From CAYLQA01 sp964385695 (GTDB lineage Bacteria > Desulfobacterota > Desulfobulbia > Desulfobulbales > Desulfurivibrionaceae): a stretch of DNA of 64,000 bases. Where the stretch lies: the NCBI GenBank assembly GCA_964385695.1, contig CAYLQA010000006.1:1-64000 (forward strand), in the 5' to 3' direction. A program made the position numbers and the translations under genes. Positions 35,047 to 43,707 of this stretch are shown one piece after another (position 1 is the first letter of the stretch; every line of letters starts with the position of its first letter). Under the pieces are notes generated by a model that was not told the DNA's origin, searched no databases, and saw only the letters and a program-made list of their open reading frames with translations.

Positions 35047-36093
35047 ATGCCAAAGTCGCTCGTCCATCATAAGCCGAAAAGAATTCTTGTCCGCTCCACC
35101 AACTGGATCGGCGATGCCATCATGACCACGGCTGCGGTGCGCAGCATACGTGAGGCCTTTCCCCAGGCCGAGATCACCATGCTGGCCTACCCCTGGGTGG
35201 CGGATATCTTTAGGGGCTGCCCCCATGTGGACCATATTTTCATCTACGATAAAAAGCCGGGCGGCAAGCATCATGGCCTGAAAGGGTTATGGCATTTGGC
35301 CAAAGAGCTGCGGCGTGAATATTTCGATATGGCCATTCTGCTGCAGAACGCCTTTGAGGCGGCAGTGATTGCCAAGCTGGCCCGGATTCCGGTGCGGGCC
35401 GGGTATAAGCGCGACGGCCGCAGCCTGCTGTTGACCCATGGGGTCAAGATCGATACTGCTATTCGTAAAAAGCATCAGGTTTTTTATTACCAAGGTATTC
35501 TCACCGGCCTAGGTCTTAAAACCGGGCCGGATGAGTTGTTTTTGCAGCTGCCCGAGGATGTGAATATCTGGGCCGCTGATTTTTTAAGCAAAAACACCGA
35601 AGGGCCGGTGGTGGGCCTCAACCCCGGCGCTGCTTATGGCCCAGCCAAACGTTGGCCAGCAGAAAAATATGCGGACCTGGCCGTGATCTTAGCCCAAGAG
35701 CTTGGCGCGACCATGCTGGTATTCGGTACGGATGCCGATAAAGAGGCGGCCAAGGAGATTGCTTCGGGGGTGCCGGATCGTGTTGTGGATCTTTGCGGCA
35801 CCACCACGCTCTCCCAGGCCATGGCCCTGATCGGCCAGTGTGATGCCTTTGTTACCAATGATTCGGGGTTGATGCATGTTGCCGCAGCAACTAAAACCCC
35901 GCTTGTTGCCATTTTCGGCTCCACCGATTCCATTGCCACAGGCCCGTTTTTTGATGGGGCGGTTGTGGTGCAAAAGGATATGGCTTGCAGCCCCTGCATG
36001 AAGACCCACTGTGAGAAGAATGATTTTGCCTGCATGGAGGAGATTACGGTGGAGGAGGTTTTTGTTGAGGTGGAGAAGCTGCTGGACCTGTGA
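35047..36093 (+). CDS. waaF: Lipopolysaccharide heptosyltransferase II
   Basis: 348 residues, glycosyltransferase family 9. ILVRSTNWIGDAIMTTAAVR at the N-terminus, GLNPGAAYGPAKRWP near residue 195 and NDSGLMHVAAA near 275 are WaaF hallmarks. It adds the second heptose to the LPS inner core. With gmhB just downstream it forms an LPS heptose module; a large palindrome separates the two. Confidence 0.92.
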   Translation: MPKSLVHHKPKRILVRSTNWIGDAIMTTAAVRSIREAFPQAEITMLAYPWVADIFRGCPHVDHIFIYDKKPGGKHHGLKGLWHLAKELRREYFDMAILLQNAFEAAVIAKLARIPVRAGYKRDGRSLLLTHGVKIDTAIRKKHQVFYYQGILTGLGLKTGPDELFLQLPEDVNIWAADFLSKNTEGPVVGLNPGAAYGPAKRWPAEKYADLAVILAQELGATMLVFGTDADKEAAKEIASGVPDRVVDLCGTTTLSQAMALIGQCDAFVTNDSGLMHVAAATKTPLVAIFGSTDSIATGPFFDGAVVVQKDMACSPCMKTHCEKNDFACMEEITVEEVFVEVEKLLDL

Positions 36094-36131
36094 CGTTTTT
36101 GATCCGTGCTCGTTTTAGCGAATGTGAACGG

Positions 36132-36209
36132 TCAGCCACTGTAGGAGCCATTTTAATGGCGACCATTGTTTGCCAAAATCGCCATTAAAATGGCTCCTAC
36201 AGTGGCTGA
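36132..36209. repeat. REPIN-like perfect 31-bp inverted repeat
   Basis: Arms at 36132-36162 and 36179-36209 are perfectly complementary over 31 bp with a 16-nt loop. Each arm contains GTAGGAGC followed by the smaller palindrome GCCATTTTAATGGC. This is the plan of bacterial REP elements (a conserved GTAGGAGC head plus a short palindrome), arranged as an inverted doublet. It lies between waaF and gmhB and may also fold in the mRNA. No REP-associated tyrosine transposase gene was seen in the window. Confidence 0.75.
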
Positions 36210-36244
36210 TATAGCATTCCTTAATTTCCCGGAGGGAAGGATAA

Positions 36245-36826
36245 ATGAAACCCGCTGTATTTCTTGACCGTGATGGGACCATCAATGAGCAGATGGGCTA
36301 TATCAACCATGTTTCCCGTTTTGTCATGTTGCCCCGTGCTGCGAAAGCCATCCGTGAGCTCAATGAGCAAGGTATCCCTGTCGTTGTTGTGACCAATCAG
36401 TCGGGCCTTGCCCGTGGGTACTTCCCGGAGAGTTGCCTGACCGAGGTGCATGAGAAGATGGTCGAGCATCTCAAGGAGGCTGGGGCCCATGTGGATGGGA
36501 TTTATATCTGCCCGCATCATCCTGAGGCCAAGGAAGAAAAACACCGCTTGGATTGCCATTGCCGCAAACCAAAAACCGGGCTCTTTACTGATGCGGCCAG
36601 GGATCTTGGTCTTGATCTAACGAAGAGTTATGTGGTGGGCGACCGCTGGAGCGATCTTAAGGCGGCCCATGCCGTTGAGGCGACCGGGGTCCTGGTCCTC
36701 ACCGGTTACGGCAGGGGGGATCATACCTATATCGGGCCTCAGCAGGAGGTCCAGCCGCAATGCGTGGCCGAGGATCTTTATGAAGCGGTGCAGTGGATCT
36801 TGCGGGATATGAAGGCCCGTTTGTAG
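36245..36826 (+). CDS. gmhB: D-glycero-D-manno-heptose 1,7-bisphosphate 7-phosphatase
   Basis: 193 residues, HAD superfamily. Nucleophile motif FLDRDGTIN at residue 6, VTNQSG near 40, the zinc loop CPHHP...CHCRKPKTG near 83-105 and VGDRWSDLKAA near 125 identify GmhB. It works in ADP-heptose synthesis for LPS. GGAGGG lies just before the ATG. Confidence 0.92.
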   Translation: MKPAVFLDRDGTINEQMGYINHVSRFVMLPRAAKAIRELNEQGIPVVVVTNQSGLARGYFPESCLTEVHEKMVEHLKEAGAHVDGIYICPHHPEAKEEKHRLDCHCRKPKTGLFTDAARDLGLDLTKSYVVGDRWSDLKAAHAVEATGVLVLTGYGRGDHTYIGPQQEVQPQCVAEDLYEAVQWILRDMKARL

Positions 36827-36848
36827 GGGCCGCCATGGGCTTCGCGTT

Positions 36849-37163
36849 TTACTTTTTCCTGCGTTTTTTGGATTTAAACTCGTAGATGACCTCGTTCCGC
36901 TTGAGCAGACCGAACTCTTTTCTGGCAACCTCGGCAAGGTAACCGGGGTCGGTGCGGATCTTGATGATCTCTTTTCTGAGGGAATCGTTGTCTTTCTTGA
37001 GCGTCTCGTTCGTGATACGCATCTTCTCCAGTTCATGCTGTACCCTGGCATATTTCACCAGACCATAAGGGCCGAACACCGACCATGAGACGATCAGCGT
37101 AACAATAAAGGCGCTTATGAGCAGAACGGTTTTGCGGTCACTTTGCGAGAGTCGTGGCGGCAT
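36849..37163 (-). CDS. FtsB/DivIC-type septum formation initiator
   Basis: 104 residues: a short basic N-terminus, one membrane helix (TVLLISAFIVTLIVSW), a coiled coil (about 40-70) and the family end PGYLAEVARKEFGLLKRNEVIYEF. It is a small divisome protein that bridges FtsL and FtsQ. No other division gene is adjacent. Confidence 0.85.
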   Translation of the reverse strand: MPPRLSQSDRKTVLLISAFIVTLIVSWSVFGPYGLVKYARVQHELEKMRITNETLKKDNDSLRKEIIKIRTDPGYLAEVARKEFGLLKRNEVIYEFKSKKRRKK

Positions 37164-37295
37164 ATGCTATTGTTCTGGAACCTTTTTCCTGGAAATTAGA
37201 AACAGAGAATATCAACGATATTGCTTTTCTTGATATCACAGTTGCCTGCTAACTGCAATCGTTCAAGGTGAACTCCTTGTTTTCACCGCCCTTGC

Positions 37296-37982
37296 TTACT
37301 TGATCCGCAGCACCCTGAGCACGATAATCCCCGCCTCATACAAGAGATAGAGCGGTCCGCCCATGAGGAGCATGTTGACCACATCCGGGGTCGGGGTGAG
37401 CAGAGCTGCGACAATGGCGATAACCAGCAGGGCATAGCGCCGGTTCTCCTCGAATTTCTTCCTGGGGATAATGCCCACCTTGCCGGCAAAGATCATGAAC
37501 ATGGGCAGCTCAAAGATCAAGCCGAAGGCCAGGATGAAAACCCCGACAAAGGCGACAAAGCGGGAGATGGAGATGACTGCCTGCAATTGATCGGATTGAA
37601 AGCCCAAAAGGAATTTAACGCCATAGGGCAGGGTGACTAAAAAACAAAAGGCAGTGCCTGCATAAAAGAGCAGGCAGGTAAAAAGGGTAAACCAGAAGAC
37701 CGTGGCCTTGCCAAAATCAAAGGGCTTGGCCAAAGCGCGCCAGACACAATAAATAATACCGGGCATCAGGGTAAAGACAGCCAGGGCCAGGGCAATCTTG
37801 ATATGGGCCAGGAAGGGTCCTGCCACATTGAAAAAGGCAAGCTTTTGCTCAAGATGGCCCTGGAAAAAATCAAGCACCGGACCAGAGACAAAATAAAAGC
37901 CGAAACTGGCCGCCAGCAGGGAAAAGAAGAGTCCCAGGATGGTCTTTCTCAGATCTTTAATGATGATGGCGAGGCGGTTCAT
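37296..37982 (-). CDS. tatC: Sec-independent protein translocase TatC
   Basis: 228 residues with six membrane helices. VFTLMPGIIYCVWRALAKPF near residue 75 and FGLIFELPMFMIFAGKVGI near 160 match the TatC signature, including the conserved Glu. It is the twin-arginine signal receptor, needed for PsrA in this window. The start at 37982 follows a T/A-rich tract without an obvious ribosome binding site; the longer frame to 38045 reads through the inverted repeat and is rejected. No tatA/B gene is adjacent. Confidence 0.9.
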   Translation of the reverse strand: MNRLAIIIKDLRKTILGLFFSLLAASFGFYFVSGPVLDFFQGHLEQKLAFFNVAGPFLAHIKIALALAVFTLMPGIIYCVWRALAKPFDFGKATVFWFTLFTCLLFYAGTAFCFLVTLPYGVKFLLGFQSDQLQAVISISRFVAFVGVFILAFGLIFELPMFMIFAGKVGIIPRKKFEENRRYALLVIAIVAALLTPTPDVVNMLLMGGPLYLLYEAGIIVLRVLRIK

Positions 37983-37998
37983 TTTTTTTAGAGTAACA

Positions 37999-38060
37999 AG
38001 TAACGAGTGACGAGTGACGAGTTTATCTGTCTCGCTACTTGTCACTCGTCACTCGTTACT
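37999..38060. repeat. 20-bp inverted repeat built of GAGTGAC heptamers
   Basis: AGTAACGAGTGACGAGTGAC (37999-38018) is the exact reverse complement of 38041-38060, with a 22-nt loop. Each arm is itself two or three tandem GAGT(G/A)AC units. It spans the gap between the HD-domain gene stop and tatC and overlaps the last codons of the HD gene. Confidence 0.75.
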
Positions 38061-38808
38061 GGTCACTCTCCGTTCCCGGCGGCGGGCCGTTGATCTCCAG
38101 TTCCAAGCGTTGGAAAAACACCTCCATAAAGGCGTGGCGTTCCTGGGCCAAGCGCATACCCTCCGGGGTGAGCATCTTATCCTTTACCTTGCTCAGCTTG
38201 ACCAAGAACTCGCGGTAAGCCGTATCCTCAGTGGTGTAAGAAGAGGTTTTTTCCACATCCACATTCTGGTTGTGCAGTCGTGCCCCAACCTGGCCGGCAA
38301 AGAGAAAGGCGCGGCCAATACCGATGGCGCCGATGGAGTCGAGTTTGTCTGCATCGTAGAGGATCTGGGCCTCAATGGTCTCGGGCACCTTGTTGTTGCG
38401 GTAGCGGTGTGACTCGATGCAGTGGATGATCTCTTCGGTTATCTCTTCGTTCAAGTCCATCCCGGCCAGGATCTCCCGGGCCATGTCCGCCCCTTTTTCC
38501 GCGTGGCACACTTCACCCTGGGTCTCCATCTCATACTGGCGGCCGATATCGTGCAGCAGGGCGGCAGCGCTTAAAATATCCAGGCGGGCACCCATGATTT
38601 TACCGATGTGCAGGGCCAAGTTATGAACCCGCTCAGAGTGGTCCGGTCCGTGGCAGCCTCCTTCCGAGGCGCAGAAATAGTGGGAAATGGCGGAAAGGTG
38701 TTCGGTTATTTCAAGGCCTAAAGGCGCATTGTCGCTGGCTGGCATATCTTCTACTGAGCCCAGGTGGTGTTCCGGGCTGTTGTCCTCATTATTCTCCGAA
38801 CAGTGCAT
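38056..38808 (-). CDS. HD-domain phosphohydrolase
   Basis: 250 residues. GPDHSERVHNLALHIG, LLHDIGRQYE, ESHRY and LYDADKLDSIGAIGIGRAF supply the H...HD...D metal ligands of the YedJ/PA4178-like HD family. It probably hydrolyses a phosphomonoester or nucleotide; substrate unknown. Its start overlaps the YkgJ gene by 20 nt, so the two are translationally coupled. Its last codons lie within the heptamer repeat. Confidence 0.85.
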   Translation of the reverse strand: MHCSENNEDNSPEHHLGSVEDMPASDNAPLGLEITEHLSAISHYFCASEGGCHGPDHSERVHNLALHIGKIMGARLDILSAAALLHDIGRQYEMETQGEVCHAEKGADMAREILAGMDLNEEITEEIIHCIESHRYRNNKVPETIEAQILYDADKLDSIGAIGIGRAFLFAGQVGARLHNQNVDVEKTSSYTTEDTAYREFLVKLSKVKDKMLTPEGMRLAQERHAFMEVFFQRLELEINGPPPGTESDQ

Positions 38809-39523
38809 TACTCAACCAGCGAATGGCAAAACGTAACAGGGCCAGATCATCTGTGGCGATGGATTTGGTCTCTGCTTCGGTAAGCTGCGGTAAGGGGTTC
38901 AGGTTGCCTGCGGCAAGGCGCTCTCGAAAGACGTCCGGCTGATACAAGGCCATGATAAATTGCCCGGCCTGGGATTCATTCAGACGCATGCCGTTGATGA
39001 TGTGGGGGTGCTGCAACAGGGCGAGCATTTCGTCGTTGATACTGTTGTACAGACTCAGCTCCTGATCATCATTCCATTCGCTGGACGATTGGTTGTGCTC
39101 CTCGCCAAAGCCTTTGCAGTGGGGCTCGCTGATCAGAACATGGATCTCCTGCTGGCTGCCGTCCGGGCCTCGGAAGGCACCCCGGCCCAACGGATAGGTG
39201 CGGCAGGCGCCAGGACGATCTGCATACACTGCGCAGCCATCTTTGCTGACAAAGGGGCAGCTTGCCCGTCCGTCATCCACCATGGCCAGGAAGACCTGGG
39301 GAAAGGAATCTCCTTCCTCCTGCTCGATCACGGCATATTGGTCCAAAAAGGCAGAGCCGGTGAGATGAAGATGCTTGCTCAGGCGCAGAACATCGTATGG
39401 AGTAAGTGCCAGGTCCAGCATGCGGCAGCACTCGGTAAAACAGGCTACTCCAGGGTGGCATTTGAACTGAAAGCTCTCTCCGGGCGCAAGCTGGCGTACA
39501 TTATCCGGCAGATTCGGGTTCAC
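38789..39523 (-). CDS. YkgJ-family cysteine cluster protein
   Basis: 244 residues. FKCHPGVACFTECCRM (near 18-33) and CPFVSKDGCAVYADRPGACRTYPLG (near 97-121) form the CxxxC(C)...C...C pattern of the YkgJ/zinc- or iron-chelating family. A role in Fe-S or metal handling is suspected, not proven. The GTG start at 39523 directly abuts the secDF stop. Confidence 0.8.
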   Translation of the reverse strand: MNPNLPDNVRQLAPGESFQFKCHPGVACFTECCRMLDLALTPYDVLRLSKHLHLTGSAFLDQYAVIEQEEGDSFPQVFLAMVDDGRASCPFVSKDGCAVYADRPGACRTYPLGRGAFRGPDGSQQEIHVLISEPHCKGFGEEHNQSSSEWNDDQELSLYNSINDEMLALLQHPHIINGMRLNESQAGQFIMALYQPDVFRERLAAGNLNPLPQLTEAETKSIATDDLALLRFAIRWLSNALFGE

Positions 39524-42097
39524 TTAGGCCGCCTCATCAGGCCTGCGCCACTGATAGAGCAGTGGGCTGGCCACAAAGATGGAGGAGTAGGTACCAACGG
39601 CCAAGCCCATGAGCAGGGTCAGGGAAAAGTCGTGGATCACGGTGCCGCCCAAAATAAACAGGGCAAGCAATACCAGGCCCGTGGTCAGGGAGGTAACAAT
39701 GGTACGTCCCAAAACCTCGTTGATACTGGAGTTAATCATGCCGGACATACTTGCCTCGGGAGTCTTGTGCATATGCTCGCGAATACGGTCAAAAACAACA
39801 ACCGAGTCATTGAGCGAGTAACCGGCCAGGGTCAGCAGCGAGGTCACAATCAACAGGGTGATTTCGATGTTCATCACATAACAAAGCCCCAGGACCACCA
39901 TAACATCATGGAAGGTGGCCGCAGCAGCAGCCAGACCAAAGCGGAAGTCAAAACGCAGGGCCAGATAAAAGATCACGCCCATGAGCGAGATGGCAATGGC
40001 CTGGAATGCCTTGTTGCGCAGAACCTCGCTGATGGAGGAGCCGATCTCGGATTGGCTTTCCAGCTCAAACTGCCTGTCCGGGAATTTATCCGTAAGCAAC
40101 TGGGTGACCGCCTCAGAGATATGGCCCACAACCTTTTCTGATTTCTTAACCTTAATGATCAAGCGGTTTTCATTTTCCACCTGCTGTGGCTGGGCACCGT
40201 CAATGTCGCTCTTATCCAAGGCGCGGCGTACCTCTTCCAAGGTAAAGGGCTGGGCCGCCTTGTACTGGACAATGGTACCGCCGGAGAAATCAACGCCCAG
40301 GTTGGCCTCACCGCGCCAGACCTGAACAAAGGAGAACATTCCCAGAAGGACCAACACAGCGGAGATGATAAAGGTGATATTGCGCACACCCATGTAGTTG
40401 AGATTGGGCTTTTTGGTGAACTGCAAAAACTTTAAGGGCTTAAGGAGTTTGCCGCTGTGCAGCGCATCGTACACGGTGCGGGTTCCGAACAGGGTGGTGA
40501 TAAGATTAAAGGTAACACCCAAGGAGAGGGTAACGGCAAAACCCTTGATCGGGCCGGTACCGAACATGAAAAGGGCCAGGGCCGTGATCAGGGTGGTAAC
40601 CTGGGAGTCGACAATAGTCCAAAAGGCCTTTTCATAACCGCCTTCCACACCGGACTTCACCGACTTGCCCAGGGCAAACTCCTCACGCATACGTTCAAAG
40701 ATGAGCACGTTGGAGTCCACCGCCATACCGATTGAGAGGATGATACCTGCAATACCGGGCAGGGTCAGGGTGCCGCCCATCATGGCCATGCCTGCAAAGA
40801 GCATGAGCACGTTCATCATCAGGGCAAAGTTGGCGATTATACCGGAGAGCCGGTAATAGATGATCATAAAGACAAGAACCAATGCCGCGCCAAAGAGACC
40901 GGACATCAGGCCCTTGTTGATGGAATCCTGTCCAAGGGATGCGCCTACGGTCAGGTTTTGTACAATCTCAACCGGCGCGGGTAAAGCACCGACACGCAAG
41001 ACAATGGCCAGATCTGTGGCCTCCTGGTAATCAAAACTACCGGAGATGGAGGCGGAGCCGCCTAAAATTTTCTCGCGAATAACAGGGGCGGAGCGGACAT
41101 TTTCATCCAATATAATGGCAAAGCGTTTGCCAACATTCTTTTCCGTAACCTGGGCAAATATTTTGCCCCCGCGGCCGGTAAGGTCCAGGGAGACATAGGG
41201 CTCGTTATAGGTACCGCCCACCCGGACCTGGGCATCCTTGACCATGTCGCCGGTCATCAGGGTCTGGCTCTTGATCAGTAGCGGGGTCTTGATCTCCTTG
41301 CCTGTATTCTTATCCACCTCTTTTTCAAAGTAGATCTCACTTCCTGCCGGCAAACGGTTGGCAAGGGACATGTTCAATTCACGCCGGTCGCCGCCTTTCA
41401 TCCACTGGCCAGCCTGAATGGCTTGATCGATCATCTGCGGCAGGTTGAGGACAGAATCCTCATCCACCATCTTAAACTCAAGCTGAGCAGTCTGACCGAT
41501 CAAAGCCAGGGCGCGCTTGGCATCCTTTACGCCGGGCAACTGGATGATGATCTCATCACTGCCCTGACGCACGATAACCGGCTCAGCCACACCAAACTGG
41601 TCAATACGGTTACGGATAATCTCAAGGGATTGGTTGACCGCATTCTTATTAATGAAGTCTATCTTCTCCTGGCTCAAAGTCAGGGTAATGCGCGGGAAAC
41701 TGCCTGCCTCGGCCTGGATAGTGGGAGCAAGGTCAGGGAAATCATCCTTCATCACCTGTTCCACCGTGTTCAGGGCACCGGTGTTGGGCAGGGTCAGGAT
41801 AACCTTAAATCGATCACTGCCAGGGGTGCGCACAACAGTGATGCGCTTTTCTGCCAGAGCCTCTTTCAGGTCCTGAACCTCGATATCAAGGTTCTTCTCA
41901 ATGGCGCTTTCAAGGTCTACCTTCATGACCAGATGCATACCACCTTGTAAGTCAAGACCAAGGCGCAATCCATCCGGGGCAACATATGTTTTCCACCAGC
42001 CGGGTACATCCGCCTTAAAAGAGGGAATGACGGTCATTGCGGAAAAAAGAATGATGAAAAAGAGCAGGCCTACTTTCCACCTGAGGGAACTTTGCAT
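39524..42097 (-). CDS. secDF: Fused protein translocase SecD-SecF
   Basis: 857 residues. The N-terminal half is SecD (DGLRLGLDLQGGMHLVMKVD near residue 45; GSASISGSFDYQEATDLAIVLRVGALPAPVEI near 350). The C-terminal half is SecF (ANLGVDFSGGTIVQYK near 595; NEVLGRTIVTSLTTGLVLLALF near 795). There are twelve membrane helices in total. SecDF uses the proton motive force to pull exported proteins through SecYEG. The two halves are separate genes in E. coli and fused in Bacillus and some other lineages. yajC is not adjacent. Confidence 0.93.
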   Translation of the reverse strand: MQSSLRWKVGLLFFIILFSAMTVIPSFKADVPGWWKTYVAPDGLRLGLDLQGGMHLVMKVDLESAIEKNLDIEVQDLKEALAEKRITVVRTPGSDRFKVILTLPNTGALNTVEQVMKDDFPDLAPTIQAEAGSFPRITLTLSQEKIDFINKNAVNQSLEIIRNRIDQFGVAEPVIVRQGSDEIIIQLPGVKDAKRALALIGQTAQLEFKMVDEDSVLNLPQMIDQAIQAGQWMKGGDRRELNMSLANRLPAGSEIYFEKEVDKNTGKEIKTPLLIKSQTLMTGDMVKDAQVRVGGTYNEPYVSLDLTGRGGKIFAQVTEKNVGKRFAIILDENVRSAPVIREKILGGSASISGSFDYQEATDLAIVLRVGALPAPVEIVQNLTVGASLGQDSINKGLMSGLFGAALVLVFMIIYYRLSGIIANFALMMNVLMLFAGMAMMGGTLTLPGIAGIILSIGMAVDSNVLIFERMREEFALGKSVKSGVEGGYEKAFWTIVDSQVTTLITALALFMFGTGPIKGFAVTLSLGVTFNLITTLFGTRTVYDALHSGKLLKPLKFLQFTKKPNLNYMGVRNITFIISAVLVLLGMFSFVQVWRGEANLGVDFSGGTIVQYKAAQPFTLEEVRRALDKSDIDGAQPQQVENENRLIIKVKKSEKVVGHISEAVTQLLTDKFPDRQFELESQSEIGSSISEVLRNKAFQAIAISLMGVIFYLALRFDFRFGLAAAAATFHDVMVVLGLCYVMNIEITLLIVTSLLTLAGYSLNDSVVVFDRIREHMHKTPEASMSGMINSSINEVLGRTIVTSLTTGLVLLALFILGGTVIHDFSLTLLMGLAVGTYSSIFVASPLLYQWRRPDEAA

Positions 42098-42462
42098 ACA
42101 GACTCCTTAGCCTTGAGTAAGTCGTAGAATTGATTTGAAGCCATCGATTTTAATAAAAAAATGGGAATTTTACCCATACTAATAATCCGCGAGATTATAC
42201 CCCAGACATATAAGAAGTCAAACAGGTAAAAGAAAGGGTGTGTAATTCTGGAGAAATTTTAATAGAAATCAGAGAATTACGTATTTTTTCAGGCTTGATT
42301 TTTTTGTTAGGGTCTGGAACGTTAAGCTGGAATGAAAATATTACGCAGTGTGGGCCTATATTGTGATACATGGCGCAGGTTCGATTCTAATATAACAGTC
42401 GCAGTCTATAACCGATTAGCCTGCGCGGCATAGCAAGAAGTTCGGCGTAAAAAAGGAAAAAC
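42098..42462. other. Non-coding border of the cassette island
   Basis: 365 nt without a gene. GTTAAGC at 42321-42327 fits the integron core consensus GTTRRRY and may be the upstream boundary of the first cassette. GCGCAGG (42373-42379) and CCTGCGC (42420-42426) form an inverted repeat with a 40-nt interior containing TTCGATTC. No integrase gene and no attI consensus could be shown. Confidence 0.4.
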
Positions 42463-43245
42463 ATGGACTACATCAAAACATATAAAACGGCGGTTCCAAA
42501 TGCCAAAAAGACACTGGATAGGCCAGTAGTACTTGATGTGGTTTACTCACAAATTAAAGATCCTTATTTGAAAGAACTCTTTGGGGAATTGCTCCTTCAT
42601 AAAAAGCTATATTTCTGGGATTTCGGGGTCAAAGCAACCAGAGAACTAAAGCTGGGTATGGAAATAGCAATAATTTGCGGAACAAACAGGTATGATTGCG
42701 AGTTGGTTGCAACCATCAATGACCCAAGAGGGGAAATAGGTGATATTTTTGGATGGGGAAGACAGTTTGAAGCACCTTGGAAAAATGTCTGTGCACTAAA
42801 AATGTTAAATCGTAACAACATTTCATCTTCAGAACTATCTGTAATTAAACGAAAATCTGCATCAGTCACAAAAACCTTTCTTAAAGTCACTGATCCAGAT
42901 TTAAAAAAACAAACCTTCAAAGAAGGCAAAAGTTACGATGTTGTTTTAACAAAATATGAAAGAAATAGTACTGCGAGAAGGTTGTGCGTAGAACATCATG
43001 GAGCTTTATGCAAAATATGTGGTTTTGATTTTTTCAAAACATATGGAGAATTAGGCAGAGGGTTTATTCACGTTCATCACAAGACGCCAATTTCGCAAAG
43101 GACAAACAGCTACGAAATAAATCCAATAACGGATTTGGCACCTGTGTGTCCTAATTGCCATGCCATGCTACATTCAAGCAAAGATAATATGTTGTCAGTT
43201 GAAAAACTGAAACAGATTTACAGTAAAAACTCAGGGAAACAATAA
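42463..43245 (+). CDS. HNH endonuclease with N-terminal PUA/EVE-like domain
   Basis: 260 residues. The C-terminal third carries an HNH nuclease: CKICGFDFF, VHHKTPIS, DLAPVCPNCHAMLH, with two CxxC zinc pairs. The N-terminal part (about 40-130; LYFWDFGVKATREL, GMEIAIICGTNRYDCELVA) has the look of a PUA/EVE-like barrel as found in modification-dependent restriction enzymes; this is inference. The likely role is type IV-like restriction or another nucleic acid defence. It is AT-rich, first gene of a two-gene cassette, followed 5 nt later by a MazG-like gene. Confidence 0.75.
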   Translation: MDYIKTYKTAVPNAKKTLDRPVVLDVVYSQIKDPYLKELFGELLLHKKLYFWDFGVKATRELKLGMEIAIICGTNRYDCELVATINDPRGEIGDIFGWGRQFEAPWKNVCALKMLNRNNISSSELSVIKRKSASVTKTFLKVTDPDLKKQTFKEGKSYDVVLTKYERNSTARRLCVEHHGALCKICGFDFFKTYGELGRGFIHVHHKTPISQRTNSYEINPITDLAPVCPNCHAMLHSSKDNMLSVEKLKQIYSKNSGKQ

Positions 43246-43249
43246 CTGA

Positions 43250-43594
43250 ATGGAATCGCTAAAAAAACAAATCGAGGCTTTTGCTAGAGAACGCGACTGG
43301 GACAAATATCATTCACCTAAAAATCTGGCAATGGCACTCTCTGTTGAAGCATCTGAACTGGCAGAAATTTTCATGTGGTTATCCGAAGAAGAGAGCAAAA
43401 ATCTTCCCGAAAGCAAATTGGCTGACCTGAAAGAAGAAATTGGTGATGTAATGATTTACCTTACAAACCTTGCAAACAAATATGGCCTTGATCCATTAGA
43501 TTGCGCCAAACAAAAAGTGGAACTAAATAAAGCAAAATATCCTGCTTCTTTAGTGAAGGGCAGTGCCAAAAAATACACAGAATACAACAAATAA
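43250..43594 (+). CDS. MazG-like nucleotide pyrophosphohydrolase
   Basis: 114 residues. EASELAEIFMWLSEEE and LKEEIGDVMIYLTNLA supply the ExxE...ExxD magnesium site of the all-alpha NTP-PPase superfamily, closest to the small RS21-C6/dCTPase-like group. It should cleave a (d)NTP to the monophosphate and PPi. It starts 5 nt after the HNH gene and its stop codon lies within the left core of the attC-like site, as is usual in compact integron cassettes. Confidence 0.85.
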   Translation: MESLKKQIEAFARERDWDKYHSPKNLAMALSVEASELAEIFMWLSEEESKNLPESKLADLKEEIGDVMIYLTNLANKYGLDPLDCAKQKVELNKAKYPASLVKGSAKKYTEYNK

Positions 43595-43691
43595 CGGCTT
43601 CGCCGAACCAGGCGCTGCACCAGATCGGAAGAGGCGCTGCGGCGCTAATCGCGGCAAGTCCGGGGCCGGTTGGTGAGCTTGATCGTTAGAC
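43589..43691. other. attC-like recombination site 1
   Basis: Begins with ATAACGG at the MazG stop codon and ends TGAGCTTGATCGTTAGAC, whose GTTAGAC fits the integron core consensus GTTRRRY. The 103-nt interior is GC-rich with GGCGCTG/GCGCC and CCGG/GGCC pairings, unlike the AT-rich genes on either side. The next gene starts 17 nt after the core. The left core deviates from RYYYAAC, so the call rests on the right end, the position and the second site. Confidence 0.7.
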
Positions 43692-43707
43692 GTACTAGAC
43701 AGATATC

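Noticed and set aside
36132..36209. Reading the long palindrome as a simple terminator of waaF
   Set aside because: Arms are far longer than a terminator stem, there is no T tract on the plus strand, and the GTAGGAGC head fits a REP element better.
38960..40141. 393-codon frame on the plus strand
   Set aside because: Antisense to the YkgJ and secDF genes, crossing their junction; composition rich in His/Gln, no motif.
42373..42426. tRNA-like TTCGATTC between GCGCAGG and CCTGCGC
   Set aside because: No cloverleaf can be drawn: the T-stem does not pair and no acceptor or anticodon arm fits. Possibly an old cassette border instead.
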